Below, one piece after another: positions 36,644 to 46,683 of a DNA stretch of 64,000 bases (positions within the stretch are counted from its first letter, which is position 1; each line of letters begins with the position of its first letter). Where the stretch lies: the NCBI RefSeq assembly GCF_001262505.1, contig NZ_KQ410723.1:372001-436000 (forward strand). Reading direction: 5' to 3'. A program made the translations under genes and the position numbers. The stretch comes from Shinella sp. SUS2. Lineage in GTDB: Bacteria > Pseudomonadota > Alphaproteobacteria > Rhizobiales > Rhizobiaceae. Below the pieces are notes generated by a model, which had not been told where the DNA came from, made no database searches, and saw nothing but the letters and a program-made list of their open reading frames with translations.

Positions 36644-37144
36644 ATGACGCAAGGCAACGCCGACCTCACGATGAACGACCTGCCGGTCTTTTCCGCCGAA
36701 CTGCACCCCTACCGGTCGCTCGGGCGCAACGGCCACCGCATCTTCTTCATCATCGCCGGCGCACTCAGCTTCGCCCACATGGCCGTTTTCATGATCTCCG
36801 GCGCCTGGCCGGTTGTCCTGTTCTTCGGCCTCGACTTTCTCGTGCTCTTCGGCGCCTTCTGGCTGAACAACCGGGCGGCGAAGGCCCGCGAAGTGGTCTC
36901 GCTCTCGCGCACCAACATCTCGATCCGCAAGATAAGCCCGTCAGGCCGCGAGACCGAACATGCCTTCAATCCGCTCTGGGCGCGCTTCCTCGTCTCGCGC
37001 AAGGCGAAGATCGGCATCACCGCGATGCATGTGCGCGGCAACGGCCGCGAGACAGACGTCGGCACCTTCCTGCCGCTCGACGACCGCGAGCGTTTTGCCT
37101 CGGCCTTTTCCGGCGCGCTCGCCCGCGTCAAGCGCGGCTACTGA
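36644..37144 (+). CDS. DUF2244-family integral membrane protein
   Basis: A 166-residue protein. After VFSAELHPYRSLGRNGHRI come two adjacent membrane helices (IFFIIAGALSFAHMAVFMI and WPVVLFFGLDFLVLFGAFWL), then a soluble beta-rich part with VVSLSRTNISI and RKAKIGITAMHVRGNGRETDVG. This is the DUF2244 layout, common in alphaproteobacteria and of unknown function. A later in-frame ATG at 36671 is also possible. It lies 76 bp from the divergent nth gene. Confidence 0.83.
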   Translation: MTQGNADLTMNDLPVFSAELHPYRSLGRNGHRIFFIIAGALSFAHMAVFMISGAWPVVLFFGLDFLVLFGAFWLNNRAAKAREVVSLSRTNISIRKISPSGRETEHAFNPLWARFLVSRKAKIGITAMHVRGNGRETDVGTFLPLDDRERFASAFSGALARVKRGY

Positions 37145-37269
37145 CCATAACGTTCCAACCGGTTGCAGGCGCAAACCGCCCGCATGTCTTCACTCCAGTC
37201 GTCTGGTCGCAGGAATCGGGTGGCGGGCACGCCAAGGGCGTGCTTTTCTGGCGATACAGGAGAAGAACG

Positions 37270-38142
37270 ATGAACATTGCCGCAAGCCTGCAGACCGACA
37301 TCACGCCCGAGGGCGACGACTATTCGACCGTGCGCCGGGTCATCGAGCTCATTACCGAGGATTACCGCGAACAGCCGGGCCTCGAGGAGATCGCCGGCCG
37401 GCTCGACCAGTCGCCGACGCAGCTGCAGAAGACCTTTACCCGCTGGGCCGGCCTTTCGCCAAAGGCCTTCCTGCAAGCGGTGACGCTCGACCATGCCAAG
37501 CGACTGCTCCGCCAGGAGGAGCTTCCGCTGCTGGAGACGAGTTTCGAGGTCGGTCTTTCCGGCCCCGGCCGCCTGCACGACCTCTTCGTCACGCATGAGG
37601 CGATGTCGCCGGGCGAATGGAAGGCGCGCGGCGCTGGTCTGACAATCCGCTACGGCCTGCACGCCTCGCCCTTCGGCGGAGCGCTCGTCATGATCACCGA
37701 TCGCGGTCTTGCCGGCCTTGCCTTCACCGACGAGGCCGACGGCATGGACGCCTTCGAGGACATGTCCTCGCGCTGGCCGAATGCGCACTATGTGGAAGAT
37801 TGCGAAGCGACCGCCGCCTATGCGGAACGCATCTTCGATCCGAAGCGCTGGGATCCGAAGGCGCCGCTCCGCGTCGTGCTGATCGGCTCGGATTTCCAGG
37901 TGCGCGTCTGGGAAGCCTTGCTGCGCATCCCGATGGGCTGCGCCGTCACCTATTCGTCGATCGCCGAAAAGCTCGGCCAGCCGACCGCCTCACGCGCCGT
38001 CGGCGCCGCCGTCGGCCGCAACCCCATCTCCTTCGTCGTGCCCTGCCACCGGGCACTCGGCAAGAGCGGGGCGCTGACGGGCTACCACTGGGGCCTGACG
38101 CGCAAGCGCGCAATGCTCGGCTGGGAATCGGGCAAGGCCTGA
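37270..38142 (+). CDS. AraC-type HTH fused to O6-methylguanine-DNA methyltransferase (Ada-like)
   Basis: A 290-residue protein. Residues 15-120 form an AraC-type HTH (LEEIAGRLDQSPTQLQKTF, LDHAKRLL, GPGRLHDLF) and residues 200-285 the methyltransferase domain with the acceptor Cys259 in VVPCHRALG and the DNA-binding stretch TASRAVGAAVGRNP. Compared with E. coli Ada, the N-terminal zinc/Cys domain that senses methylphosphotriesters is missing, so it keeps the HTH and the repair domain only. The start follows CAGGAG. Role: suicidal repair of O6-methylguanine; whether it also regulates is unclear. Confidence 0.88.
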   Translation: MNIAASLQTDITPEGDDYSTVRRVIELITEDYREQPGLEEIAGRLDQSPTQLQKTFTRWAGLSPKAFLQAVTLDHAKRLLRQEELPLLETSFEVGLSGPGRLHDLFVTHEAMSPGEWKARGAGLTIRYGLHASPFGGALVMITDRGLAGLAFTDEADGMDAFEDMSSRWPNAHYVEDCEATAAYAERIFDPKRWDPKAPLRVVLIGSDFQVRVWEALLRIPMGCAVTYSSIAEKLGQPTASRAVGAAVGRNPISFVVPCHRALGKSGALTGYHWGLTRKRAMLGWESGKA

Positions 38143-38157
38143 ATGGCGGAGCGACTG

Positions 38158-38298
38158 CCCCTCATCCCGCTGCCGCGACCTTCTCCCGCAAGCGGGGAGA
38201 AGGGGTATGACGCACCCTCTTCTTTAATGTTCCAAGGCTTGGCCACGTGTCCCTTCTCCCCGCTTGCGGGGAGAAGGTGCCGGTAGGCGGATGAGGGG
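38158..38298. repeat. Rhizobial palindromic repeat element
   Basis: A 141 bp element bounded by inverted ends CCCCTCATCC (38158-38167) and GGATGAGGGG (38289-38298). Inside are two copies of a strong palindrome, CTTCTCCCGCAAGCGGGGAG and TTCTCCCCGCTTGCGGGGAG, in inverted arrangement around a short central spacer. Such modules occur many times in Rhizobiaceae genomes between genes. It sits between the convergent methyltransferase and gpmA genes and may serve as their common transcription end. Confidence 0.82.
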
Positions 38299-38326
38299 CT
38301 TGGGCCACACCCGCTTGGGTTAGCGC

Positions 38327-38962
38327 TCAATGCGCGCCGGACATGTCTCCGAGCACGTCCTTCGACTTCACCGTCGAATCCGCGTTCAGCACGTAGACCA
38401 TCGGCACACCGGTGGCGAGGTTGAGCTTCAGGATCTCTTCCTTGGAAAGCTTGTCGAGCACCATCACCAGCGAACGCAGCGAGTTGCCGTGCGCGGCGAC
38501 GAGCACCTTTTCACCGCGCAGCACGCGGGGCAGGATTTCCGTGAGGTAGTAAGGCCAGACGCGGGCGCCGGTGTCGCGCAGGCTCTCGCCGCCCGGCGGC
38601 GGCACGTCATAGGAACGGCGCCAGATATGCACCTGCTCCTCACCCCATTTTTCGCGCGCATCGTCCTTGTTGAGGCCAGACAGGTCGCCATAGTCGCGCT
38701 CGTTCAGCGCCTGGTCGCGAATCGTTTCCAGACCCTGCTGGCCGATCTCGTCGAGGATGAGCGACAGCGTCTTCTGGGCGCGGGTAAGATCGGACGTGAA
38801 CGCGATATCGAACTTGATGCCCGTCTCGGCAATCGCCTTGCCGCCGGCCTTGGCTTCCTCGATGCCAAGTGCCGTCAGGTCCGGATCGCGCCAGCCGGTG
38901 AAGAGGTTCTTCAGGTTCCATTCGCTCTGGCCGTGGCGAACGAGGACGAGGGTTCCGCTCAT
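38327..38962 (-). CDS. gpmA: 2,3-bisphosphoglycerate-dependent phosphoglycerate mutase
   Basis: A 211-residue glycolytic enzyme interconverting 3- and 2-phosphoglycerate. The phosphohistidine motif is [10 protein letters not shown] (His10), followed by [12 protein letters not shown], the [12 protein letters not shown] segment and the second catalytic histidine in [11 protein letters not shown]. It is about 35 residues shorter than the E. coli enzyme, as in other alphaproteobacteria. RBS AGGAGA. Last gene of the minus-strand dapB-gpmA pair. Confidence 0.95.
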   Translation of the reverse strand: MSGTLVLVRHGQSEWNLKNLFTGWRDPDLTALGIEEAKAGGKAIAETGIKFDIAFTSDLTRAQKTLSLILDEIGQQGLETIRDQALNERDYGDLSGLNKDDAREKWGEEQVHIWRRSYDVPPPGGESLRDTGARVWPYYLTEILPRVLRGEKVLVAAHGNSLRSLVMVLDKLSKEEILKLNLATGVPMVYVLNADSTVKSKDVLGDMSGAH

Positions 38963-39041
38963 ATGTCTGTCTCCTGGGGGTTAGCAACGCTTCGAAACGT
39001 GGATACCGGCGTCCGGAACGATGCGAAAACGAAAGAAAGGA

Positions 39042-39860
39042 TCAGTTGAGCCCGAGCACGTCGAGCATGGAATAGAGGCCGGGCTTCCTGTCACGCGCCC
39101 AGAGCGCCGCCTGCACGGCGCCGCGTGCGAAGATCGCGCGATCCGTCGCGCTGTGCGACAGGGTCACGATCTCGCCCTCGCCGGCCAGCATCACCGAATG
39201 CTCGCCGATGACCGAGCCGCCGCGGAGCGTGGCAAAGCCGATCGAGCCGGCGGGGCGCGGGCCGGTGTGGCCATCGCGCACACGCACCGAATGGTCGGCA
39301 AGCGCGATGCCGCGTCCCTTGGCGGCGGCATCGCCGAGCAGCAGCGCGGTGCCCGAGGGCGCATCGACCTTGTGCTTGTGGTGCATTTCCAGCACCTCGA
39401 TGTCCCAGTCGGCAGGGCCGAGCGCTCGTGCAGCCGTTTCGGTGAGCACGCCGAGCAGGTTGACGCCGAGGCTCATATTGCCCGACTTGACAATGCGGGC
39501 GTGGCGAGCGGCGGCCTTGATCTTCTCGTCGTCGGCCGGCGAGCAACCGGTCGTGCCGACGACATGCACGATGCGCGCCTGCGCGGCGAGGCCGGCAAAT
39601 TCGATCGTTGCGGCGGGCGCCGTGAAATCCAGAACGCCCTCTGCCGCGACGAAGGCTTCAAGCGGCTTGTCGGTGACGGGAACGCCGATCGGCCCCAGGC
39701 CGGCCAGTTCCCCCGCATCACGGCCGACGAAGGGCGAGCCTTCGCGCTCGACCGCCGCAAAGACCTCGGCCCCCTCGATCGCATGGATCGTGCGGATCAG
39801 CGTCTGGCCCATGCGGCCCGCAGCCCCCACGACGACCAGCTTCATTGCGTTGCCGCTCAT
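39042..39860 (-). CDS. dapB: 4-hydroxy-tetrahydrodipicolinate reductase
   Basis: A 272-residue NAD(P)H-dependent enzyme of lysine and diaminopimelate synthesis. The Rossmann motif is [10 protein letters not shown] (about residues 9-18), the substrate and catalytic loop is [15 protein letters not shown] with the conserved His and Lys, and the cofactor-side motif GTTGCSP is present. ATG 39860 is used; a start at 39845 is also possible. gpmA follows after 79 bp. Confidence 0.96.
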   Translation of the reverse strand: MSGNAMKLVVVGAAGRMGQTLIRTIHAIEGAEVFAAVEREGSPFVGRDAGELAGLGPIGVPVTDKPLEAFVAAEGVLDFTAPAATIEFAGLAAQARIVHVVGTTGCSPADDEKIKAAARHARIVKSGNMSLGVNLLGVLTETAARALGPADWDIEVLEMHHKHKVDAPSGTALLLGDAAAKGRGIALADHSVRVRDGHTGPRPAGSIGFATLRGGSVIGEHSVMLAGEGEIVTLSHSATDRAIFARGAVQAALWARDRKPGLYSMLDVLGLN

Positions 39861-39940
39861 GTCCCGTTCCGTCCCTTCTGCGAAGTGCCGGCGCACTCCG
39901 GTTTCCTGTCTTTCCGCACGGTCGCCCGCCGTAGAGCCAC

Positions 39941-41737
39941 CTATTTGCCCGTGCTGCCGGCGGCGGGCGCCTGGAGGCTGTTGAGACGAGCGTAGAGACC
40001 GTTCTCCCGGCTCGCAAGCGCCTCATGCGTGCCCTCTTCGGCAACCGTGCCGGCCTGCATCACGATGATCTTGTCCGCCCGCACGACGGTGGAGAGCCGG
40101 TGCGCGATGACGACGACGGTACGCCCGCTCATCGCCTCGTCGAGCGCCTTCTGCACGGCCTGCTCGGATTCCGTATCGAGCGCCGAGGTCGCCTCGTCGA
40201 GCAGGAGAATCGGCGCACCCCGCACCAGCGCGCGGGCGATCGACAGCCGCTGGCGCTGGCCGCCGGACAACGTCACGCCGTTCTCGCCGACGGGCGTGTC
40301 ATAGCCGAGCGGCTGGGCGAGGATGAAGTCATGCGCATAGGCATGGCGCGCCGCCTCCTCGATCTCCGCATCCGTCGCATCGGGGCGGCCATAGCGGATA
40401 TTGTCGCGGATCGTGCCCTCGAAGAGATAAGGCTGCTGCGAGACGTAGGCGATGGCGTTGCGCAGCGACTGTTTCGTCACATGGGCGATGTCCTGCCCGT
40501 CGATGAGGATCTCCCCCACTTCCGGATCGTAGAAGCGCGGAATGAGGTTGATGACCGTCGACTTGCCGGCGCCGGACGGCCCGACAAGCGCCGTCGTGCG
40601 GCCGCCCTCGGCGGTGAAGCTGACATCCTTGAGGATCGCCTCGTTTTCCGAATAGCCGAAACGCACGCCCCGGAAGGTGATCGTGGCATTGGAAACGGCG
40701 AGCGGCTTTGCATCCGGCCGGTCGGCCTGCCGAGGCTTCAGGTCGAGCACCTCGTAGATCATGCGCGCATTGACGACCGCGCGCTCCAGCGAGACCTGCA
40801 GGCGGGCGAGGCGCTTTGCCGGGTCGTAGGCCATCAGCAGCGCCGTGACGAAGGAGAAGAAGGCGCCCGGCAGCACGCCGCCGTAGATCGAGCGGTAGGC
40901 CGCATAGGCGAGCACGCCGGCAATCGCTGCACCCGCAAAGGTTTCGGTCATCGGCGCGGTGCGCTCGGTCAACCGCGCGATGCGGTTGGAGCGGCTTTCG
41001 GCCCTCTCGATGATGCCCTCGACCTTGGTCTTCAGCTGCGCCTCCATGGTGAAGGCCTTGACGATGGCGATGCCCTGGATCGTCTCCTGCATGGCGCCGA
41101 GCACATGGCTGTTGAGCTCGACGGATTCGCGCGTGGCGCTGCGCAGGCGCCTAGAAACGTAGCGCAGGCCGATCAGGAGCGGCGGGGCGACGACGAAGAC
41201 GATCAGCGTCAGCAGCCAGTCCTTGGAGATCATCACGCCGATGAGGGCGACGAGCGTCAGGAAATCACGCGCGACCGAGGTCACCGTCATGTTCAGGACG
41301 TCGCGGATGCCGGTAACGTTCTGGCTGATCTGGGCGGCGAGATAGGCCGAGCGCGATTCGTTGAAGTAGCCGACGCTCAGCGCCATCAGGTGCGAGTAGA
41401 GCCGCCGCTGGTAGCGGGCGACGATATTGTTGCCGATCTTCGACAGGATGACAGCCTGGTAGTAGGTGGCAAAGCCGCGCAGCACGAAGGCGATGAAGAT
41501 CGAGCCGCAGATGAGGGCGACGAGGTCGGCGCGCTTGTTCGCGAAGGCCTCGTTGACCACCGATTCCATGATCCAGGCGGTAAAGCCCGTCGTACCGGCA
41601 ACGATGGCGAGGCAGAGGATGGCCAGGACATAGCCGCGGACGTGCTCGCGGCCGTTTTCGGCGATGATGCGCTTGAGCACGGTGGCGACGGTGTCGGAGC
41701 TGACGTGTGGGCGCTCGGTTCGACTCTTATCGGCCAA
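39941..41737 (-). CDS. ABC exporter, fused membrane and ATPase domains (MsbA/LipA type), TTG start
   Basis: A half-transporter of 598 residues if it starts at TTG 41737 (reading [12 protein letters not shown]), which has AGGAAA 10 bases before it; no ATG or GTG is available before the first membrane helix, and the longer frame to 41971 is Arg/Pro-rich and unlike the family. Six membrane helices cover about residues 25-310 ([20 protein letters not shown] first), then an ATPase domain with Walker [11 protein letters not shown]-loop, signature [15 protein letters not shown] and Walker [13 protein letters not shown]. Such proteins flip lipid A, polysaccharides or drugs; the substrate is not evident. 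Confidence 0.88.
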   Translation of the reverse strand: MADKSRTERPHVSSDTVATVLKRIIAENGREHVRGYVLAILCLAIVAGTTGFTAWIMESVVNEAFANKRADLVALICGSIFIAFVLRGFATYYQAVILSKIGNNIVARYQRRLYSHLMALSVGYFNESRSAYLAAQISQNVTGIRDVLNMTVTSVARDFLTLVALIGVMISKDWLLTLIVFVVAPPLLIGLRYVSRRLRSATRESVELNSHVLGAMQETIQGIAIVKAFTMEAQLKTKVEGIIERAESRSNRIARLTERTAPMTETFAGAAIAGVLAYAAYRSIYGGVLPGAFFSFVTALLMAYDPAKRLARLQVSLERAVVNARMIYEVLDLKPRQADRPDAKPLAVSNATITFRGVRFGYSENEAILKDVSFTAEGGRTTALVGPSGAGKSTVINLIPRFYDPEVGEILIDGQDIAHVTKQSLRNAIAYVSQQPYLFEGTIRDNIRYGRPDATDAEIEEAARHAYAHDFILAQPLGYDTPVGENGVTLSGGQRQRLSIARALVRGAPILLLDEATSALDTESEQAVQKALDEAMSGRTVVVIAHRLSTVVRADKIIVMQAGTVAEEGTHEALASRENGLYARLNSLQAPAAGSTGK

Positions 41738-41867
41738 TAAACTGACTTTCCTGCACGATCCTGCACGATCCTGCGGCACCGGGAGGATGTGCCGCGCTGG
41801 ACCCGCTCTATAGGGGCTCGGTCCCTCTTTGGCGAGTCCGCGGCGCAGCGAAGCGCCGGCGGAGGCT

Positions 41868-42893
41868 TCACCTTTTCCAGTGGCGTCCCTCGGTTGCAAC
41901 ACCAAAGCGGTCGGGCATGCGCGCAAAGGCGGCAAGACCGGCAAGGGCTGCGACCGGATGGGTGACCACATAGGTCGGGATCGTCTTCAGAAGCGCGCTG
42001 TGCGGCGCCTTGTCCTCGAAAGCGGCGCGGAACTCCGGTCCACGCAGCGCCGGCAGGATCTTCTGCGAGATGCCGCCGGCGAGGAACACGCCGCCCTTGG
42101 CCATGAAGATCATCGCCATGTCACCGGCGACGCGGCCGAGATAGGTGGAAAACAGCGAGACGGTCTCGATCGCCGCGCGATCCTCCTGCGCCAGCGCCCT
42201 GGACGTGACGTCTGCCGGGGTTTCGAGCGGAGCATCGACGCCGTCGGCCGCCGAGACGGCGCGGTAGATGTTCATGATGCCGCGGCCGCACAGGAGCTGC
42301 TCGGCGGAAATGCGGCCTTCGATGGGCTCGAGAAAGGGCCAGATCTGGTGGTCGCGCTCGCTGCGCGGGCCGACATCGACATGGCCGCCCTCTCCCGGCA
42401 CCGGGATCCAGCTGTGGCGCGCATAGACGAGCCCGGCAACGCCGAGCCCCGTGCCGGGACCGAGTACGACACGTGAGGCGGCCTGCCGCTCGACGCCGGG
42501 GCCGATCTTCTCGCGGTCCCCCTCACCGAGCGAGGCGATGGCAAGCGCCTGCGCCTCGAAATCGTTGACGAGCAGCACGTCGTCGAAGCCGAGATTGGCG
42601 ATCATGTCGCGCGGGCGCACCACCCAGGGGCAATTGGTCAGCGGCACTTCGTCGCCCTCGATGGGGCCTGCAAGCGCCAGAATGGCCGAACGCGGCTGCA
42701 CCGAACTCGTGTCGAGGATGCATTGCTGGAGCGCGTCGTCGATATTCTTGAAATTGGCCGTCTGGACGATCGGAAACTGCTTCGGCTCGGCGAAGGCATC
42801 GACCAGCAACGCAAAACGCGCATTGGTGCCGCCGATATCCCCGATCAGGATGGGAAAGGGGAAGTTCGTTTCGGTATCGTTCGGCCGCACCAT
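41868..42893 (-). CDS. glk: Glucokinase
   Basis: A 341-residue ATP-dependent glucokinase of the bacterial Glk family. The phosphate-binding loop is [14 protein letters not shown] near the N-terminus, the catalytic-Asp region is [12 protein letters not shown], the glucose site GEGGHVD, and the second ATP-site glycine cluster [14 protein letters not shown] 42893 follows GGGACAG; the frame runs upstream into mgsA without support. It stands 50 bp downstream of mgsA in the same direction, so both are probably one transcript, joining glucose phosphorylation to the methylglyoxal bypass. Confidence 0.94.
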   Translation of the reverse strand: MVRPNDTETNFPFPILIGDIGGTNARFALLVDAFAEPKQFPIVQTANFKNIDDALQQCILDTSSVQPRSAILALAGPIEGDEVPLTNCPWVVRPRDMIANLGFDDVLLVNDFEAQALAIASLGEGDREKIGPGVERQAASRVVLGPGTGLGVAGLVYARHSWIPVPGEGGHVDVGPRSERDHQIWPFLEPIEGRISAEQLLCGRGIMNIYRAVSAADGVDAPLETPADVTSRALAQEDRAAIETVSLFSTYLGRVAGDMAMIFMAKGGVFLAGGISQKILPALRGPEFRAAFEDKAPHSALLKTIPTYVVTHPVAALAGLAAFARMPDRFGVATEGRHWKR

Positions 42894-42943
42894 CAGGCTG
42901 TCCCGTTCATTTCGCGTGGAGGTCGTTTCCGGTGAACGTGCCG

Positions 42944-43324
42944 TCAAACGGCGGCAAAGTCGAGCAGATGTTCCGCCGTCGCACGGTTCAGCGCCGTCGG
43001 AATGTCGTAGACGATGGCGAGCCGCATCAGCGCCTTGACATCGACGTCGTGCGGCATGGGGGTCAATGGATCGACGAAGAAGATGAGCAGATCGACCTCG
43101 CCCGTCGCGATCAGCGCACCGATCTGCTGATCGCCGCCGAGCGGGCCGCTCTTGAGACGGGTGACGTCGAGACCCGGGCAAGCCTCCAGCACCCTGCCGC
43201 CCGTCGTACCGGTTGCGACGATTTTCGCCTGCGCCAGCACCCTCTCGTTCTGCAGCGCAAAGGCTGCCATGTCGTCCTTCTTTTCGTCATGCGCGATGAG
43301 CGCGATGCATTTCTGGCGCGACAT
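42944..43324 (-). CDS. mgsA: Methylglyoxal synthase
   Basis: A 126-residue enzyme converting dihydroxyacetone phosphate to methylglyoxal and phosphate. Family signatures are [13 protein letters not shown] with the catalytic histidine and lysines, TGTTGGRV (phosphate site), [13 protein letters not shown], and [18 protein letters not shown] with the catalytic Asp. RBS CAGGGA. It opens the mgsA-glk pair. Confidence 0.96.
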   Translation of the reverse strand: MSRQKCIALIAHDEKKDDMAAFALQNERVLAQAKIVATGTTGGRVLEACPGLDVTRLKSGPLGGDQQIGALIATGEVDLLIFFVDPLTPMPHDVDVKALMRLAIVYDIPTALNRATAEHLLDFAAV

Positions 43325-43426
43325 GGGCGTTCCCTGCGATTTTAAATCGATTTGAACGCCTTATACAAAAGCGGCGGCGGGTTGAAAAGCCCGACCCGAC
43401 ACGCCCCTTATCCGCCTGCCGGCACC

Positions 43427-44482
43427 TTACTGAAGCGGCCGCGGGATCGGGATCGGCACGATGGCCGGAAGCATCGTGTCGGCGGCGATCACCGATTCGA
43501 TCGTGCGGCCGGCGCTCTCGCCACCGCCGGAGAAGGCGAGTGCGGTGGAGGAAACGCCGCCATTGCCTCGATAGGTCACCTCCTGCTCGGAGGTCGGTGA
43601 AGCGCTGGCCAGCACCGTGCTGCAGGCATTCGGCAGGTCGGAGAGCTTGACATAGCGTGGCTTGACGGGCTTGGCGTCCTTCTTCGGCGTCGGCTTTGCC
43701 CACGGCTCCTTGGTGAACCACCAGGCGAGCGACTGGTCGCAGCCATCGCCGGCCGGAACGCGCGCCTGCGGCTTGCAGCCGGCAGCCCCTTCCGGGCATT
43801 TGATGCGGATATGGAAGTGCTCGTCATGGCCGTAGATCGGCCGCACCTTGCCGAGCAGGGAACGATCGCCCTGCCAGGTCTCGCACAGCTTCTTCTTGAT
43901 GGCCGGATTGACGAAGACGCGATCGACCTGCGGGTAGCTTGCCGCCTTCATGACGAGGCGGGCATGGGTCGAGGTCCAGCGACGCGAATCGACCGTCAGG
44001 AACTTGCTCTTGTCGAGCATGGAGGTGAAGGGCAGCTTTTCACGCTCTTCGGCCGAAAGCCGTTGGTCCGGCATGGGCGTGAACCAGATGTCGGCATCCA
44101 GCCCGACCTGGTGGGAGGCATGGCCCGACAGCATCGGCCCGCCGCGCGGCTGGGAGATATCGCCAAGCAGCAGTCCCGGCCAGCCGAGCTTCTGCGCATC
44201 CTGCGAAAACTGCTCGATGAGCGCAATCATGTCGGGATGACCCCAGCGCCGGTTGCGCGACAGGCGCATGGCCTGCCAGGACGGGCCGTCCGTCGGGATC
44301 GCCACTGCACCGGCGATGCAGCCCTTGGCATAGGAACCATAGGGGCTCGCCGCCATCTTGGCCGGCAGGCGCTTTGCGCCGAACAGTTCCTTGGCCGGCC
44401 GCTCCTCGGCGGCAAGCGGCCCGGCAAGCGCGGTCAGCGCAAGGCCGGCGGCGAGGAGGCAGGTGGTCAATCGGGAAAGCAT
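43427..44482 (-). CDS. mepA: Penicillin-insensitive murein endopeptidase
   Basis: A 351-residue periplasmic LAS metallopeptidase cleaving D-Ala-meso-DAP cross-links in peptidoglycan. A signal peptide (MLSRLTTCLLAAGLALTALA..., cleavage near LAAE) precedes the zinc motifs SGHASHQVGLDADIW (His121, Asp129) and YGHDEHFHIRIKC. The C-terminal 100 residues after CPEGAAGCKP (Lys/Pro linker, Ser/Gly-rich end) extend beyond the E. coli protein. Start ATG 44482 is set by the signal peptide. It is divergent from yejA, 197 bp apart, which fits a link between cross-link cleavage and muropeptide uptake (inference). Confidence 0.92.
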   Translation of the reverse strand: MLSRLTTCLLAAGLALTALAGPLAAEERPAKELFGAKRLPAKMAASPYGSYAKGCIAGAVAIPTDGPSWQAMRLSRNRRWGHPDMIALIEQFSQDAQKLGWPGLLLGDISQPRGGPMLSGHASHQVGLDADIWFTPMPDQRLSAEEREKLPFTSMLDKSKFLTVDSRRWTSTHARLVMKAASYPQVDRVFVNPAIKKKLCETWQGDRSLLGKVRPIYGHDEHFHIRIKCPEGAAGCKPQARVPAGDGCDQSLAWWFTKEPWAKPTPKKDAKPVKPRYVKLSDLPNACSTVLASASPTSEQEVTYRGNGGVSSTALAFSGGGESAGRTIESVIAADTMLPAIVPIPIPRPLQ

Positions 44483-44679
44483 GGAATGCACAGGCGTCGT
44501 CCGGTCTGAAAATCGCAATCGCTGACGAAAGGTTAAAGGATCATCCTTTCGCGGAAGTGAATCGTTGCCCGGAATAGGCACGCCAAAAACCGCCGCTTTC
44601 ATGGCAGGCCTGTCATTTGCCCGGATTTTGCCTATTCTCTGGTTCACGCTTCGGCAAACGAAACGAAAGGGATTTTGGC

Positions 44680-46530
44680 ATGCAGGCAGCCTCCGGGAAA
44701 ATCGTGTTCACCATCGCCCTCGCCCTGTCGCTGGCGGCCGCGACCGGTGCAAGGGCCCAGGAGGCAAAGGAGCCCGTCTGGCGCACGGGTATCTCGACGA
44801 TCGGCGAATTGAAGCGTCCGAACGGCTTTGAACGCTTCGACTATGTCAATCCGGATGCGCCGAAGGGCGGCGAGCTGAAAATGTCCGAAACCGGCACATT
44901 CGACACCTTCAATCCCGTTCTCTCGAAGGGCGAGGCTGCGACAGGCGTCACCTCCCTCGTCTTCGACACGTTGCTGAAATCCGCCGACGACGAGATCACC
45001 GCCTCCTACGGCCTGCTCGCCGAGGCGGTCTCCTATCCTGACGACATCGCCTACACCACCTTCCGCCTGCGCCCGGAGGCGAAGTGGGCCGATGGCCAGC
45101 CGGTAACGCCCGAGGACGTGATCTTCTCCTTCGACAAGTCGAAGGAACACAATCCGCTTCTTTCCAACTACTACCGCCATGTGGTTTCCGCGGAAAAGAC
45201 CGGCGAGCGCGATGTCACCTTCCGCTTCGACGAGAAGAACAACAAGGAGCTTCCCAACATTCTCGGCCAGTTCCCGATCGTGCCGAAGCACTGGTGGGAA
45301 GGAACCGACGCCAAGGGCAACAAGCGCGATATCAGCCGCACGACCCTGGAGCCGGTCATGGGCTCGGGCCCCTACAGGATCGCATCCTTCCAGGCAGGTG
45401 GCTCGATCCGCTTCGAACTGCGCGACGACTATTGGGCCAAGGACCTCAACGTGAATGTCGGCCAGAACAATTTCGGCGTGATCAGCTATACGTTCTTCGG
45501 CGACCGGAATGTCGAGTTCGAGGCCTTTCGCGCCGGCAATGTCGACTTCTATCGCGACAACAGCTCCAGCCACTGGATGACGGCCTATGATTTTCCAGCC
45601 GTGAAGGATGGCCGCATCGTGCGCGAGGAGATCGAAAATCCGCTGCGCGCCGTCGGCATCATGCAGGCCTACGTGCCGAACCTGCGCCGGGAACGGTTCA
45701 AGGACCAGCGTGTGCGCGAGGCACTGAACTACGCCTATGATTTCGAGACGCTCAACCGCAATCTCTCCTTCGGCAGGCTCAACCGCATCGACAGCTACTT
45801 TTGGGGCACCGAGCTTGCCTCCTCCGGCCTGCCGGAAGGGCGCGAAAAGGAGATCCTCGAAGAGCTGAAGGACAAGGTCCCCGCTTCCGTCTTCACCACG
45901 CCCTACACCAATCCCGTCGCCGGCGACCCGAAGAAAACGCGCGAGAACCTGCGCAAGGCCATGACGCTCTTCAAGGAGGCGGGTTACGAGCTCAAGAACC
46001 GGAAGATGACGAACATCAAGACGGGCGAGCCGTTCGGCATCGAGATCCTGCTCTCCAACCCCTCGCAGGAACGCACGGTCCTGCCCTACGTCAAGAGCCT
46101 CAACGACATCGGCATCGACGCCCGCATCCGCACGGTGGACGCCTCGCAATACACCAACCGCGTGCGTGCCTTCGACTATGACATGATCTATGGCATCTGG
46201 GCGCAGACGCTGGTGCCGGGCAACGAGCAGAGCGACTACTGGGGCTCTGCCTCCGTCGACCGGCAGGGCTCGAAAAACTATGCCGGCATCGCCGATCCCG
46301 CGATCGACGAGCTGATCCGCCGCATCATCTTCGCACCGAACCGTGCGGAGCTCGTGGCGACGACCCATGCGCTCGACCGCGTCCTGCTCGCCCATCACTA
46401 TCTGGTGCCGATGTTCTATTCGAAATCCCAACAGGTCGCCTATTGGAACCACCTCGCCCGCCCGGCGGAGCTGCCCTATTACAGCCTTGGTTTCCCGGAT
46501 GTCTGGTGGTCGAAGAATGCCGTGAAATGA
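44680..46530 (+). CDS. yejA: Peptide/muropeptide ABC transporter, binding protein (YejA type)
   Basis: A 616-residue exported family 5 solute-binding protein. The signal peptide (KIVFTIALALSLAAATGARA) ends at about residue 27. ERFDYVNPDAPKGGELKMSE is the YejA-type mature start, with DTFNPVLSKG and SFDKSKEHNP following. Start 44680 follows AAAGGGA. In E. coli YejABEF imports microcin C; in Sinorhizobium and Brucella it contributes to tolerance of antimicrobial peptides, and in Agrobacterium the yejBEF transporter takes up muropeptides. Here the gene heads the yejABEF cluster and faces mepA. Confidence 0.9.
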   Translation: MQAASGKIVFTIALALSLAAATGARAQEAKEPVWRTGISTIGELKRPNGFERFDYVNPDAPKGGELKMSETGTFDTFNPVLSKGEAATGVTSLVFDTLLKSADDEITASYGLLAEAVSYPDDIAYTTFRLRPEAKWADGQPVTPEDVIFSFDKSKEHNPLLSNYYRHVVSAEKTGERDVTFRFDEKNNKELPNILGQFPIVPKHWWEGTDAKGNKRDISRTTLEPVMGSGPYRIASFQAGGSIRFELRDDYWAKDLNVNVGQNNFGVISYTFFGDRNVEFEAFRAGNVDFYRDNSSSHWMTAYDFPAVKDGRIVREEIENPLRAVGIMQAYVPNLRRERFKDQRVREALNYAYDFETLNRNLSFGRLNRIDSYFWGTELASSGLPEGREKEILEELKDKVPASVFTTPYTNPVAGDPKKTRENLRKAMTLFKEAGYELKNRKMTNIKTGEPFGIEILLSNPSQERTVLPYVKSLNDIGIDARIRTVDASQYTNRVRAFDYDMIYGIWAQTLVPGNEQSDYWGSASVDRQGSKNYAGIADPAIDELIRRIIFAPNRAELVATTHALDRVLLAHHYLVPMFYSKSQQVAYWNHLARPAELPYYSLGFPDVWWSKNAVK

Positions 46531-46583
46531 GCCGGGGCTTGCGCCATGCGGCGTCCTCGGCTCCATATAGCGATGACGAATCA

Positions 46584-46602
46584 CCGCCGCGGACAGCGGC
46601 GG
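46584..46602 (+). other. Intercistronic hairpin between yejA and yejB
   Basis: Stem CCGCCGC / GCGGCGG with loop GGACA in the 153 bp gap after yejA; no T-run follows. Probably protects the yejA message or reduces read-through so that binding protein exceeds permeases. Confidence 0.45.
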
Positions 46603-46683
46603 CAGAACGGAAGGGTTGGGCTTGACCGACTGGACTGCGCCAAAACAAGAAGACGGACGACAGGCTGCGATGGGTAGCTGCTG

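Noticed and set aside
38082..38330. Possible 82-residue protein on the minus strand
   Set aside because: It is the translation of the palindromic repeat element (LLPASGEKG and SPLAGEGRGSGMRG type), a common false gene in rhizobial annotation.
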